Below are positions 45,061 through 57,200 of a stretch of DNA of 64,000 bases, one piece after another; position 1 is the first letter of the stretch, and the number at the start of each line of letters is the position of its first letter. A model generated the notes under the pieces. That model ran no database searches. It was not told the DNA's origin and was given only the letters and a program-made list of their open reading frames with translations. The stretch lies in the NCBI RefSeq assembly GCF_932276165.1, contig NC_063995.1:2294001-2358000 (forward strand), read 5' to 3'. The position numbers and the translations under genes were made by a program. This DNA comes from Plutella xylostella. Lineage: Eukaryota; Arthropoda; Insecta; Lepidoptera; Plutellidae.

Positions 45061-46991
45061 TTAGTATCCACCAGTTACATCAATAGCTGCTCCAGTTATA
45101 AAAGAACTTTTGTCTGAACTTAGAAATGTGATGATTTCAGCCACCTCTGAAACAAAATATTGACATGGTTTATAGAAAAAAGTACCTAGTTTTTGCCAAA
45201 GCACTATGAAAGGAAAAATATCTGATATGAGTCTTCCTTTTGTCAGTAGTAGTTGAAAATGATTAATCCAATTTTTACTTTGCATTTGTCAAGTGAACAC
45301 TAAAGTACAAAAATAAACTTACCAACTGGGCTACCAAGGCGGCCTAGGGGCACTAACTTCAAAATGCCCTGTTTAACCTTCTCTGGCACTGTGTCCACTA
45401 TTGGGGTATTAATGAATCCAGGCAAAATTGCATTTACTCTGAAAACAAAACAAATGATTAGCATTATTATTTGAAGAAAGGAATAACCCAAGTTTCCATT
45501 GCATAAAAAATTACAAGTTTACCTTATATTAAACTTTCCCAATTCTTTAGCAGCAGCTTGCGACATGCCCACCACGCCAGCCTTGCTTCCACAATAGTTG
45601 GTCTGTCCTGAAACACATTATATAATGTCACTTACATGATACTGTGTATTGGGCGGCTGTAGCTCACCAGAGTGATAGAGTTGTTGACAATCACTGAACA
45701 CTCTATATTTGGGTTTATCACTAATGGTGAAAGGATTGACCAGTTAGATTAGCATCTGTTTCTGACTGCCCAGGTCTACATATACAAGGAACGAAGAGAG
45801 GGCTCTTATTTTGTGCACCCTGACTGACATAAAGAGACTGGATACTTAACTAAAAGGGAAAATGACTACTAGCTGTGAATGTTGATTGAAGTAAAAGCTC
45901 ACCTATATTCCCATATTTCCCAACAATACTGGAAATGTTGACAATAGACCCAGAGGTGACGGCAGCTTCTGTCATAGCTCTTGCAAATGCTTGCATCACC
46001 AGGAATGTGCCCTGAAATATGTTTTTTTCTCATGAGTTTAATTCTAAATTTTGATAAAAAATTTGTGCTAAGTATGTATTTTGTCTCAATTAAACCCAAG
46101 TTATCTGTTTTATACAACAAAAATGCTTACATCCACAGCACCCATACCATGATAAAATTATGTTAAATACATTTATTTCCAAAAACACACAACTAAGTAC
46201 AGAGAGTTTATATGAATTCTAGTTAATTTCTACTTATTGTATTTTTAAAGCACACCTTCAAATTGACATCAAGTACACTGTCATAGTCAGCTTCGGACAG
46301 TTTGAGCATCCAGTTATCCCTTGTGATGCCGGCCGAGTTGATGACGATGGTGGGCGGCTTCTTATACAGCTTCAATGTTTGTTCTAGAGCATTCTGCACT
46401 GCTTTCGAGTCAGAAACATCCAATTCAAGTGCACTGTGATCACCAATACCTGCAATAATATTTAAAAGTTTTATTCTTCAGGGCGCTTGATGTTACAAGT
46501 TCATTATCTAGCCTCTGCTGTGCTCAAATGTTGGTTAGGAAATATAAGGATTGGTGACAAATTAATGTGCTTTCAAACATAACATATTCTTATATTCCAA
46601 TACATGATATAAATGTAGCATAAATGCCCTGTTAAAAACTTATTATCAATCTTACTTACAAGAATCCCAAAGCCAGCAGTTTCATGAACTTACCATTTGA
46701 CCCATGAGCCAGGGAGGTGTGCTTTTTTATAGTTTCCACAGCCTGATCATAGTTTCTGTCGGCCGCTATCACTGTGGCGCCCTCACGGGACAACACCTGG
46801 CACGCCGCTCGGCCGATGCCCGACCCGGCACCTGCATTATGTCAAAAGTTTCAGTAAGTTTACCAAGAAAGTACTAAAGTAAAAGTTTACAGCTATTTAC
46901 AAATTGTATATACGTAAACAAATGAACGAGACATAGTTAATTACTTACCTGTAACGAACGCAAGGCGCCCTGTAACAATACCTGCAACCAT
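45061..46991 (-). CDS. HSD17B8: Short-chain dehydrogenase/reductase, 17-beta-HSD type 8-like
   Basis: Seven exons on the minus strand: 46991-46949, 46831-46694, 46449-46256, 46011-45903, 45607-45523, 45438-45323, 45146-45061. They total 771 nt, or 256 aa, the usual length for the family. The Rossmann cofactor motif TGAGSGIG spans intron 1. NSAG follows, then the catalytic Ser in NISSIVGKYGN and YCGSK as the YxxxK pair; the C-terminus is TGAAIDVTGGY. PGFINTP is the post-catalytic loop. HSD17B8 proteins are mitochondrial NAD-dependent 3-hydroxyacyl or steroid dehydrogenases that pair with CBR4 in mitochondrial fatty-acid synthesis. A bacterial-FabG-like or other DHRS role cannot be excluded. 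The start is the ATG at 46991, directly before the nucleotide-binding strand; no long targeting peptide precedes it. Confidence -1.
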
Positions 46992-48096
46992 TTTATAAAA
47001 GTAAAAAGATTTGTCCGGAATTTATCCTCTAACTTAGTTTTCTCATTTTCTGCACCTTTGAACTTTTTTGACGTTTTGGAGATAAGATAAAATTAACAGA
47101 AATTATCGGCGAGTTCGAATTTGCACTCTAGAAACATAATAATAAAGTTGATTATAGTATTTAAATCCATCTGTCATATTGATATGTCACATTGGCATTT
47201 CTTCGTCTCCTACGCAACAGTGCCGGGGGCTTACTTTGGCTTTTCGCTTACAAGGTGTTTGATTGAACACAACACACGCACTCACGCCTTGTACTAATGT
47301 ACTCCCTTGCGGGGTAGGCAGAGGTGCATTGCTGCACCCACTTTTCGCCAGAGTGTTATGTTAGTCCCAATGTAATAGGGGGCGGGCCTATTGCCATTTT
47401 ACGGGCACATCCAAGACCCTAGAACAAATATCTGTGTTTAAACAAATATCTGCCCCAGCCGGGAATCGAACCCGGGACCATCGGCTCAGTAGTCAGGGTC
47501 ACTAACCACTACGCCATTCGGTCGTCTTGATCGTTGAATAATATCTTAAAAAACCTTCCCTAACTAATATTGCATCTTTGGGAACAAACAAAATTGAGAA
47601 GTAGGGTAGGACACAAGAAAAATCAATGCAAATAGTAGGAGTATTTAAAAAACCAAGGTAATGTAAATTAACTTATATTTAAGTAGGAAAACAGTCATTA
47701 TAACTTACAGCTTACTTTTAGAACTTATTTATAATTTGGTTATGCACTTTTAGCACTTATATTTTCTTATTCTATGAATAAAATCAAATAAGTTATCACT
47801 TACACTATGTGAGATTCAGCAATTTTTTTTTAGTTTTAGACATTAAGGCCACGTGCACAGGCTTCTTTAACATATTAACTATTTTGAAAAGAAAGCTTGT
47901 AATACTTTTGAACTTAACAAACTATGAAAACATCATCATCAACTCATGGGGTTGATTCTAAAACAACATAAATTTAAGATAAAATAGCTGAATCCACATT
48001 AACAATCCAAGCAGTTGCATCTGGTGTGGATCCAGCTATCATAATGTGGATAATACAACAATGTTACCTAGCTATTTTTTTACTTTTGTTACAGTA
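46992..48096. other. Intergenic DNA with dehydrogenase 5' region and a SINE
   Basis: The dehydrogenase promoter lies above 46992; no TATA box is obvious. Apart from the SINE at 47272-47526, I see only AT-rich sequence up to the stop of the phospholipase gene. Confidence -1.
47272..47526 (-). mobile_element. tRNA-derived SINE, minus copy
   Basis: This is the reverse complement of the SINE at 52083-52337, with only about 3-4 differences over 255 bp. It keeps the A box (TGGCGTAGTGG) and B box (GGTTCGATTCC) of RNA polymerase III promoters. Near-identity of two copies 5 kb apart suggests recent activity of this family. Confidence -1.
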
Positions 48097-48774
48097 TTAA
48101 TTTCTATTGCTTGCTTGCCTAGCTACATTGGTATATTGAGGAGAATGTGGTACAATTGGTTTAAACTGCACCCAGAGTCGTTCAAACTCCTCTCTGTAAG
48201 GAGCAATCAAGTCCTTCTCCGATGTGACAGTGACACCTTCCCAGTTCCCGTTCATTGCTTGAGCAGTCCAGTTCAGTGAACCGGTCGCCAGCAGAGGAAT
48301 AGCCCTTGAAGGAGGCTCACATAACACATCCACCAAAAAGAACTTATGATGCATCAGAGACGTTGACTTCATCCAACGCACTGGAACACCTTGCTTCTCC
48401 AGTTTCCTCACTTGGGAGCCGGTGGCAAAGGCCATATCTGCATCAACTATAACACGAACTTTCACTCCTCTGTATATTACTTTCAATATGGCATTCATTA
48501 TCTCCTGGCTTGTAAAAACATACATACAAATGTCCAAAGTCTCTCGTGGTGTGCTCAAATAGTGCAATAGTCTGTCCATTGGTGGAGTTATAGTGTGTCT
48601 GCTGTATTTACTGTTCTTCGGCATTAATGTAAGTGGAGAGAATATAATAACTTCGTGTATTTCGTTTTTAGTATCCTCTTGTTTTCTTCGTGAGAAAAAC
48701 TTGTATGCCACTTGCGATAAGTACGCGACACTCAGAAATATCGCAAAATACCGGACCGGCGATCTTATACCCAT
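48097..48774 (-). CDS. zuc: Zucchini/PLD6-like mitochondrial phospholipase D, single exon
   Basis: A 225-residue protein read from the ATG at 48774; sequence further upstream in frame has only a TTG. A hydrophobic helix at about residues 8-24 (FAIFLSVAYLSQVAY), followed by basic residues, fits the outer-mitochondrial-membrane anchor of the family. The single HKD motif is HHKFFLVD (residues 142-149), with GSLNW at 165-169; such proteins act as homodimers that combine two HKD halves. Family members are the endonuclease making piRNA 5' ends (Zucchini) or a cardiolipin hydrolase. The CxxC/H zinc-binding insert I would expect after the anchor is not visible, so a divergent paralog is possible. The gene lies downstream of the homeobox gene on the same strand, 647 bp from it. 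Confidence -1.
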   Translation of the reverse strand: MGIRSPVRYFAIFLSVAYLSQVAYKFFSRRKQEDTKNEIHEVIIFSPLTLMPKNSKYSRHTITPPMDRLLHYLSTPRETLDICMYVFTSQEIMNAILKVIYRGVKVRVIVDADMAFATGSQVRKLEKQGVPVRWMKSTSLMHHKFFLVDVLCEPPSRAIPLLATGSLNWTAQAMNGNWEGVTVTSEKDLIAPYREEFERLWVQFKPIVPHSPQYTNVARQASNRN

Positions 48775-49421
48775 GCTGTTGGCTCCGACGGCGGTGTCCC
48801 TCTTAACCAATATTGCAGTGTATTCTCACAAACTGTTAAATGCAAAATATTTACACGACCACAAGGCAGGGTTAGGTCAAAGAACTTCAACGCTCTCTTG
48901 TTGATTACTTTAAATGTGCACCGCTCAGTTATCAACTTATCATAAACACATACGCGATTGCTGAGCGAAGATTTATGATGATTTATGATATAAAAATGGT
49001 AGAATAAAGTACTTCTAACTAACTCATTTTATTTTAAAAACCGCCTAGAACCTATCCTTTGAAAACTATTGAAAATGAAAAGTACAACAAGTCAACAAGT
49101 GAACAAATCAAGCACAACAACACAACGTTCAAATACCTATTTCAAGTCGTATCAATATTAAACTTTGAATATACCCCTAAACTATTTTTAGCATAACTCG
49201 CAAGGACGATTAGGTACCTATTCTTTTTTTGGCTTTTAAATAAGTATCTTATATATATATAAGTATTTCATTCTTAAATTAATAATACTTTTTTTGGCTG
49301 TGTTGTATTAGTTTTCGAATCTTTGTTGTGGTTGTCAGTTAATGGCATGGATCTTAGAATAAGGAGTAAGGTCTTGAACGAAATCGAACCCAAATCTTAA
49401 TGAAATTAATAAGTTTATTGA
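48775..49421. other. Intergenic DNA between phospholipase and homeobox genes
   Basis: This is AT-rich with (TA)n near 49250-49260 and no recognisable gene. It includes the phospholipase 5' region and the homeobox 3' UTR. Confidence -1.
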
Positions 49422-52400
49422 TCATAAAGGTATGTTATTAATACTGAAATCATGAGGTCTCAAGCGCAAATTTAAATTATATGAGCTGTGATGTGCCGGC
49501 GGTAGAGTTCCGCCGTAGTTCATCAGGGCACAGGAGCTGGCGGCATAGTCACTGGACGCGCCTCCGTAGCTGGGCATGTTCTGCCCCACCAGAGTGTTGG
49601 AGTTCATATACTGTCTGTTACCCACATTCTGCATCATGATTTGAGAATAGTCATTTTGGTAAAGTCCGGAATTCGAAATAGGAAGTCCCAGATTGAAGTT
49701 GAGCATCTGGTTGTTGGGTATGTGGTGCAGCCAGGGCTCCTTGGGGTTCCTGGTGAAGTCCTGGCGAGGGTCTTGGGAGAGACCGATGGGGACAGGCACC
49801 GGCTCCGGTGAACCTTGGCTGTTGGATCCGCGGTGACTCGAAAGAGCTGATCTTTCGTTCCGCCGGAACTTGGCGCGTCGGTTTTGAAACCAAACCTGCA
49901 ATAAAAATATTTTTGTAGCTAACACCTACTACTTTACAATTAACTAAGATAAGACGAGTGGTAAGGATGAAATCAATAAAATATAAGGATAAGTACTATT
50001 TCAATCGGGTCTTTGATACTTCCAAGCGTCGCCTTCCTCGCTATTAAATGCAGTGGACCAACATAACAGTAGCAATAACCTTCCTTAGTGAACATCATGT
50101 GAACATGATTATGAGTGTGTAACCCCAGTATATAGGTACTAAGTCTATGGTGTAACCCAACCCATAGACAATATTAATAATACAAATTATGGTGTGGTGT
50201 AACTAATCGTACCGTTGCGTACCGTGATCGTACCTGAACTCTAGCTTCAGTCAAGTTGACCCTGGCGGCCAGGTCCTCCCTCACGAAGGCATCAGGGTAG
50301 TGCGTCTTCTCGAACACCTTCTCCAGAGCCGCGAGCTGCTGGCTGGTGAACGTGGTCCGGTTGCGACGGGGCTTCTTGCGCTCCTCCGCGCTCTTCTCTC
50401 TCCCTTCCTCTTCAGACAACCTCTCTTTACCGTCCTTGTCACTCTCTTTTGTCTCATCGTACTTCCGTCTCAAATTGTCCTCATAATGTAAGTATTCTAC
50501 GGGTTTGATGAAAGGTCTTTGCAGATCTTTCGGGTACCATGACGCCTGGTATGAAGGGTCGTAGGCGCCGTTCAGCGGTCTGCCTGTCAGGTGGTGGAGA
50601 CGTAGAAGGCTGTCTTCATGACATTTGATCATCTGGAACAGGTTGTGGTTGGTGCCCTCAGGGTAAGGGTATTCGTTGTAGCTTCTGGAGTTGAAGCTCG
50701 GTTGTGGTTTCGTCTCGTAGCTTTTTTGCGGGTTTGGTTCTTGTCGGTGCGGCTTTAAATCTGGTGGTAGAGAAAACCCACAAGTTAGTGACTCAATCTA
50801 TATCTAGGTGTTTCGCTATTACTACAAGTAGGTACCTAGGAGTGTTGTTGGCCTGTCGACAAGATAAGTTAATTGATAAAAATCTAGCGTAGTTATGCAT
50901 CCATAGAAAAATTGCCGCCATTATTATGTAAGTACTTACCTAATCTCTAATCTTTAATCTCACGGAATTCTGACAGTTATCCATTTTTGACATGTCAGAG
51001 ATCACAAACCTTTTTTGGCTGGGTACTTTTTTCAATACGAGTCTGAACATCAGTTGTATCCGGACAATTTTCTATATTATATTTTTAAATATTTAGAATG
51101 ATGGTCTTTACGTTAGGCGCAAAAGAACCACGAGGACGCTTCTTTCTGGGAGAGAGAAAGTCTGACTCTTGTGCTCTGTCAGATGGGGCCGCTTCCTGGG
51201 AAGGGCCAGGTTGTGGCTCCATAACGTGTATAAAAATCAACATACTATCACAACGCGAAAGGTCAACGATAAGAAACCGGCCAAGTGCCAGTTGGACTCG
51301 CGCACTGAGGGTTCCGTAAACTTACCTGAGATATTTTCCTTTTAATTTCATCATTATGTACATCTATATGAAATATTAGCTTGATATCTTTAACCGTTTC
51401 TGAGAAAAAGGGTGGTGACAGACAGACAACAATAAGGGTTCCTTTTTTCCTTTTCAGGTACGGAACTCTAAAAAAGAATAGTAACAATCGGATCAATCGT
51501 TTCCGAGATATTCGTGGACAAACATACATACCAACAAACATATAAACATACTTATACAATAAAAAAAAACATATTTGTTTATTAGGCTTAATGGATTGTC
51601 ATATGTTAATATGCAGTTCCAATAATCTTACATAGGTACCTATATACCGAACATATTATGTACTTACCGAATTGAGTATCTTTTATTTGAAATCGACTAA
51701 AAAGGTTTGTTATCCCTGAATTTAGTAGCAATTGATGCCATGCTAAAGAATAAAATAAAGTAATTAAAATTAATTCGATACAATGGTTGTGACTCGCGAG
51801 TCGTGATTTTACTTAATATTATAAATGCGAAAGTTTGTGAGTATGTGAGTATGTATGTATGTATGTGTGTTGTGTACCTTTGTTACTTCTTCACGTCAAA
51901 ACAACTGAACCGATTTTAATGAAATTTGGAATGGAGTTAGCTGACACCCTGGATTAACACATAATAGCTTATGTGTTAATCCAGGGAATTCCGCGAAAAA
52001 CTAATTAAGTTGAAGCGAAGCTCGTGGCAACAGCTATTGAAATATATGTTATTTTTGTATTACCTACTTCACTTGAGCAAGTGACGACCGAATGGCGTAG
52101 TGGTTAGTGACCTGACTACTGAGCCGATGGTCCCGGGTTCGATTCCCGGCTGGGGCAGATATTTGTTTAAACACAGATATTTGTTCTCGGGTCTTGGATG
52201 TGCCCGAAAAATGGCAATAGGCCCGCCCCCTATTACATTGGGACTAACATAACACTCTGGCGAAAAGTGGGTGCAGCAATGCACCTCTGCCTACCCCGCA
52301 AGGGAGTACATTAGTACAAGGCGTGAGTGCGTGTATAACTTGAGCAAGTAAATATTTAGATTTATGTTTTTCTATGAAAACATTAAAAAAAATATTGCCC

Positions 52401-54234
52401 TTAAATGGATCCAAAAAATTCTTTTTTCGGTGAAGAGCTTTTTTAGTGGTATCACTAATGAAATGTCAGAATTCCGCGGAATTAAAAATTAGAGTATAAT
52501 TCAATAATATCCTACAACTAAGTACCTACACAGTTCTAACTTTACATAAATATATAAAAGGTACTTAAATAGATAAGAAGTATGTAGTTAGGGTTTCACA
52601 CAACAATACAGGCACAGGATCTCAACTGAAATATCGGATTCACATGCACCAAGCACGCTCCAGCGGCCTCTGTCTTAAGATCATTGTGACTTGGACTGTT
52701 GTGCAAGCGAATTTTAACTCAATGTGTATGTGCTTAGGGATCTCTTTAAAGTAAATGTTGTGGATTAGGACTTTCGGCTGAAGGAACAGAGATATCGGTT
52801 TCAGAACACACGTGGCGTGGGGCAGGAGAAACGGACCAATTTTATTTGATTATTAAAACATAAGTTGGTATGGGTAATGTGGTAGATAGATACTAGTTCT
52901 ATTGCCTAGTGTCTCGCTATTCGCTACACAATAAGCATTTTTATGAATGAAAAGATTTTGTAAAACTCTAATGTTTCATACGTGCACGCTGTCTAGCGTG
53001 TCAGAAACCTAAGTAATTTTGGCCTACCTCTGGTTAATACCACTAACGGCTATGCTAACTTTGCAACCGAAACCGAATGAAGTTGCAACTAAAAAGTTGA
53101 TTAGGGTATCAATTAGGTATAATTAATATAATGTTGAATTTAAGATAAGTACTTACTTAAAGTAGGTAAGTACTTATTTAATTAATTCCGTTCCTAAATT
53201 AAATTTAACTAAGTTTCTTTTATTCCTTTAAACGTAAATACTTTGCACGTGCTGTTGAGCTCTGCTACATAACTAATTAAAAGTCTACGGTGACTACAGT
53301 TTTCAGCAGCCGAAGAAGGTGCTTTTGACCCTCACGAGGATAATTACAACTTCAATAGGTTCTAAAGCGACAGAGTCACTAACTATAGTTATTATTCTGT
53401 GACAGAGTGTCTCTAGACGCGTCTACAAAATACAAAATACAATTTTATTTATTTTTTTGTATTTTTTGTAGACGCGTCTAGACGTTAATTTTAAAATGGC
53501 AGTTTCTATTTAGCGAAATAACCGCCGCCAAAGGTTTTTTTCCTTAGTGAGTAGTGAGGTGTTCACGGATGAAAACCCGGATCCTTTGTGAGGAAAAGCC
53601 GTGCACGGTATCTTTCTCCTCCTCTCAAATAAAAACTTGCTTCCTTTGAAATCTTCTTTACTACTAATCTACTTTAGTAGCTAGTACTTGTAGGTAGGTA
53701 CTACATAGAATTGGAAGATTGATAAATTTTAGAATTTATCAATGTATAGTATGCTATACATTATGAATAGATAAAATAAAGTTACTACAGGTGTCCCAAA
53801 AGTCAACGTCATGCGTTGAAGGGCTGATAGGTCAGCTGTAACCAGAAAATCGCAATATGCGAACCTCCTTAGCGAAAAGCAGATTTCAAGATCTGGTCTA
53901 GGATAGTATATAAATTAGTTATAGTGTGTAGCTATTAGCTACACACCTTTTACATCCTAAGAAAGTGGCGCTGACAGCTGCCGCCGCCACCGGTACCAAC
54001 CATGTGGCTGTGATACTGATAGGTACCACCACCCAGAACATGGAGCGCTTGTTCTTATATAAATACTGTATGTATCCGGTGCACCTCCACCAGCTTTACT
54101 CCTGGCCAATCAGAATACTATAAAAGTTATTATTGGTATATACTCTTCACGATACTGTACCTAGATAAGTAGTAGAAGTAGGTGCCGTTTACTAACAGCA
54201 GTATTTTTAACTCACCTTTATTACTTTGATCCAT
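49422..54234 (-). CDS. Paired-like homeobox transcription factor (Prrx-type)
   Basis: Coding exons are 54234-54216 (ATG GAT CAA...), 50760-50234 and 49895-49422, totalling 1020 nt or 339 aa. The homeodomain lies at about residues 137-196 (RRNRTTFTSQQLAALEKVF ... VWFQNRRAKFRRNER). It has Gln at position 50, the paired-like class, and no paired domain is present. The intron between homeodomain positions 46 and 47 is the conserved site for this class. A KE-rich acidic/basic stretch (about 103-136) precedes it. The C-terminal NLNLRLRPHDFS resembles an OAR motif. The closest family I recognise is vertebrate PRRX1/2 and fly PHDP/CG9876. It is a nuclear regulator binding TAAT-type sites, with a mesodermal or neural role inferred from the family. 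The 3.4-kb intron 1 is full of repeats. The exon 1 assignment is the least certain part. Confidence -1.
51275..51475 (+). mobile_element. Lepidopteran interspersed repeat (CCGGCCAAGTGC...GGAACTC)
   Basis: It starts CCGGCCAAGTGCCAGTTGGA, includes GCGCACTGAGGGTTCCGTA, GACAGACAGACA and AGGGTTCCTTTT, and ends GTACGGAACTCTAAAAA. This order is a very common repeat layout in moth and butterfly genomes. It is a non-coding copy. Confidence -1.
51815..52035 (+). mobile_element. Lepidopteran SINE-like repeat
   Basis: This is a relative of 28425-28625: ATTATAAATGCGAAAGT head, (GTAT)n run, CACGTCAAAACAACTGAACC, AAATTTGGAATGGAGTTAGC, and a tail like GAAGCGAAGCTCGTGGCAAC. A short palindrome (TGGATTAACACATAA / TTATGTGTTAATCCA) at 51951-51986 is private to this copy. 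Confidence -1.
52083..52337 (+). mobile_element. Complete tRNA-derived SINE
   Basis: The tRNA-like head has an A box (TGGCGTAGTGG, about 52093) and a B box (GGTTCGATTCC, about 52136). The body runs to GCGTGAGTGCGTGTATA. A perfect 12-bp TSD ACTTGAGCAAGT lies at 52071-52082 and 52338-52349. It lies in intron 1 of the homeobox gene, opposite to its transcription. It is not a functional tRNA gene, because the acceptor stem does not pair. Confidence -1.
53407..53486. repeat. Palindrome with TAGACGCGTCTA core
   Basis: TCTAGACGCGTCTACAAAAT and its reverse complement bracket a short AT-rich loop (TTTTATTTATT), giving a stem of about 30 bp. It could be a tiny MITE or a hairpin in the homeobox intron RNA. 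Confidence -1.
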
Positions 54235-57200
54235 ATCACGCACTGTTCAAAAAATTCTCGTCCATTAATTATTTAATTTATAAAAACACAAAATTCAATA
54301 AAATCTCCTCAAATACTGTTCAAGTTAATTCGAATAAAACACGACTTGTCCAATTCACATCGATCGCCTTTACCGAATGATTGTTATTAATCCACTCTAC
54401 TTATTAAATTACTTTATTTAATTGAATAATCTAACTAACTCGGGCTAATGTGCGAACTAATGGAGTCTTTGCAACGATCTGGCTCCCGCGCTACGCCAAA
54501 CCGAATATCTTTCAACATCTGTGAGCCTGAAAAAATACCTTGTAAACATCTGAAGCATATACACCCACTTCATTATCCCCTTTCAGGGCACAGGTAAACT
54601 CATCTCTAACGACTTTTCTGCAAAGGTTCACTTTCCAATAGCCGACTTTAAAAATATATCACAAGCAAATTTAGAGTCTGCTGGTAAAGAAATAAGTGTT
54701 GAGTTAGAGAAGCAGGCTGCTAGTAGGTGTTGCATTGAGGCATTTTCAAAATAACTTTACACTATAGGCGTGGCTGTGTCCGAGCCCGCCCAAATTACTG
54801 ATGAAAAAAAAACCTGGGGCGGGCAGGAACAGATTTGGGGGCAATAATTGACACGTCAACGAGCATTATTTATAGTCGCTGAGTAGAAAATTAACACAAA
54901 CTTTTTATCTAATTGATTTTGAAAAGTTTTATGGGCTATGTTCTGAACTGTGCCGTGGAGGATGTGGATTTCTTCAGATAATAACAAAATTAGAGGTTTC
55001 CTGTTTTGTTTTCAGTTACATTTTTACGGTTAAAAACGTGTTGCTAGCTAGGTACTTCAGCATTAAATTTCATTTCAGTAGGTTTGTTACTTTTTTATTT
55101 GTGAGTAGTTAGGTAGGTAGGATAGGATAAGGTCGATGGGGAAGGTATACTATTTAATTTAACCTAGTTACTGTACCTACTGCCAAAAGTCTACACGTGC
55201 GACACAGTGCCTCCGTAGATGCGTAGGTACAAGGTACAATTGCTATTTGCTATTAAGAATGTCTGTAGCTCTACAACTTTATGTCAATTACAATAATTGT
55301 CCAATATTGGACGCTCGGCATCCCTGCTCCTCGCCAACTGAAGACGATAATAGAAGGCGCCCTGTCGCATCGACTTAGCGGTAACCACTGAAAAATATAT
55401 GTGGAGCGCAACCGAAGGATGCCGTAGTAAAATATATACAGTTATTTATGGAGTAAAATTGGAGCTTGGGTGTAACAGACGTTAGATATTTCGTGATAGG
55501 TGCTGTTTAGGTTTTCTGAGATTTGTAGGAAGTTGGACCTACCAGCAATGAAATAGTCTACGATACTGTCTCAGCATCATGCATATCCATGAATGACGGT
55601 AAAATCCTTCAGTTGCCCTAATACTTACCATACTTAGGTACTTACCTACACTAGGTAACCTAAACTAAGGCACCTAGATAACATCATGTAACTTATAGCT
55701 CCGTTCGTTCTTATAGTTAGTAGGTAGACTAAACCAGTCCACTCTTTTTTCCAAAACTCACTACGATAAAAAGTCCAAAAAACAGCAAAATGCTGAAGAC
55801 GTTCTCTGTTCTAAATTCAAAAGCTTGCGATGCGCGCAAAAGTGTCATGGCGGCATAATTGGGGTTGACAGTTGACGTCCCGCTGAAGACATGCGTGGCT
55901 GGCTGAAACTCCGAAACGGCTTGTTTGCGCAGACGCGTAACGAGTCTAACGATTAAATTGCATTTGAAATTCGAACACATTTATAGATTGAACTCGGATT
56001 CCATGTGAATATAGTTCTCATACTGTGATTATAGTTAACTTGAAAGATTTGCCTGAAATCTCCTTATTGTGAGCACTTTATGAATTAACTTTCATCACTA
56101 CTTACCTACTCCCATGCCAACATTGTTTTACTGTGGCCCACCGCATGGTTATTCAACAATACCAACACCAACCTAGTCCACCACCCAGGCGTAGACCTAG
56201 GCCCACCACCTCGAGAAAATTTCTTATTGCCACAAGCCAAAAGCGGAAACGTCAAAAAGCAATCACTCATAAGGACTGTCAGCCGAATGTCGAAGTAATC
56301 GGTTCCTCCACGGCTGTGGTCCGCATCGCTGCGACGTGTTCATCCCGACTCGGGAATGGAGGTTCAATAATCCGTGAACACACTCATTTGTCACAACACC
56401 ATCCGGTCGGGTGACCATGGTTTGCTATAAATGGGCGAACAGTTTTGGGTTTAGTTTCGGGGTCGTCGATGTGTCTAGAATAACTACGTAGATATCAATA
56501 GGTACGTATTGTGCCTGTGTAAAATATATCTACTAACCTCGCATTATATTCTCCTCCTCCTTAATCTAACGTTTGGTTAGACAAGGTGTAATACTTACAT
56601 AACAAAGACCCGAAAAAATTACAACAATAAGTTTCTTGGGTGAAGTGGTTAAGCTGAACCAGTAGACCATAATGACCATAGTAATATTTTAAGAGAGCAT
56701 CCTGGGATTCCTGGGTAATAATGTGATTTTTTTTCTATACCTATTTACGAACTTTAAGGACGGGATTCATGGTCACCCTACTCCTACGAGCTGCGGGCTG
56801 CGCGCGCGCCGCTCAATATAATTACCTCAATTCACGGAGCCCATCGCTCTTGTCCGCGCGGAAACGTCATTAATTATCATTACCCAAACATGGATTTTAA
56901 TTTTAGCGAACAATGTGTGGCGCTTAAATTAGCTTGGCCATTGGGGGTGACTTTGCTTTATACTCACTATCCTGTTTACAGCAACTGTTTGTTTAACGAT
57001 GAAATTTTACGAGTCCTCACTCATAAAGTATACTTGTCCACTTCTGAAAGCTGAAGTATGAAAGTTACTATAAATTAGTGCTAACTTGTACTTAACTACC
57101 TATCTGTATGTTTTAGGTAGGTAATAAGCAATTGTTTAGAGATTGTTTCTTTCATAGCTGGTGATAATACCCCGTGCATTGTAACTAGGTGTTTACTTAA

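Larger units (their letters stand above)
50761..54215. other. Large intron 1 of the homeobox gene
   Basis: It contains an interspersed repeat at 51275-51475, another at 51815-52035, a complete SINE at 52083-52337, a palindrome at 53407-53486 and a fragment at about 53787-53850 whose start (ACAGGTGTCCCAAAAG) resembles the ends of the 3578-4610 element. No exon-like ORF is seen. The other stretches are AT-rich with GTAGGTAGGTA-type runs. Confidence -1.

Noticed and set aside
48775..48810. N-terminal extension of the phospholipase to 48810
   Set aside because: That codon is TTG, and the first ATG (48774) is followed directly by the expected membrane anchor.
52083..52160. tRNA gene
   Set aside because: A and B boxes are good but the 5' and 3' acceptor segments do not pair, and the unit continues into a SINE body with a 12-bp TSD. 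The same reasoning applies at 9900-9972, 13690-13800 and 47450-47526.
56133..56414. 93-residue frame rich in Pro, Arg and Gln
   Set aside because: Compositional, with no recognisable domain or splice signals. Possibly part of a repeat.
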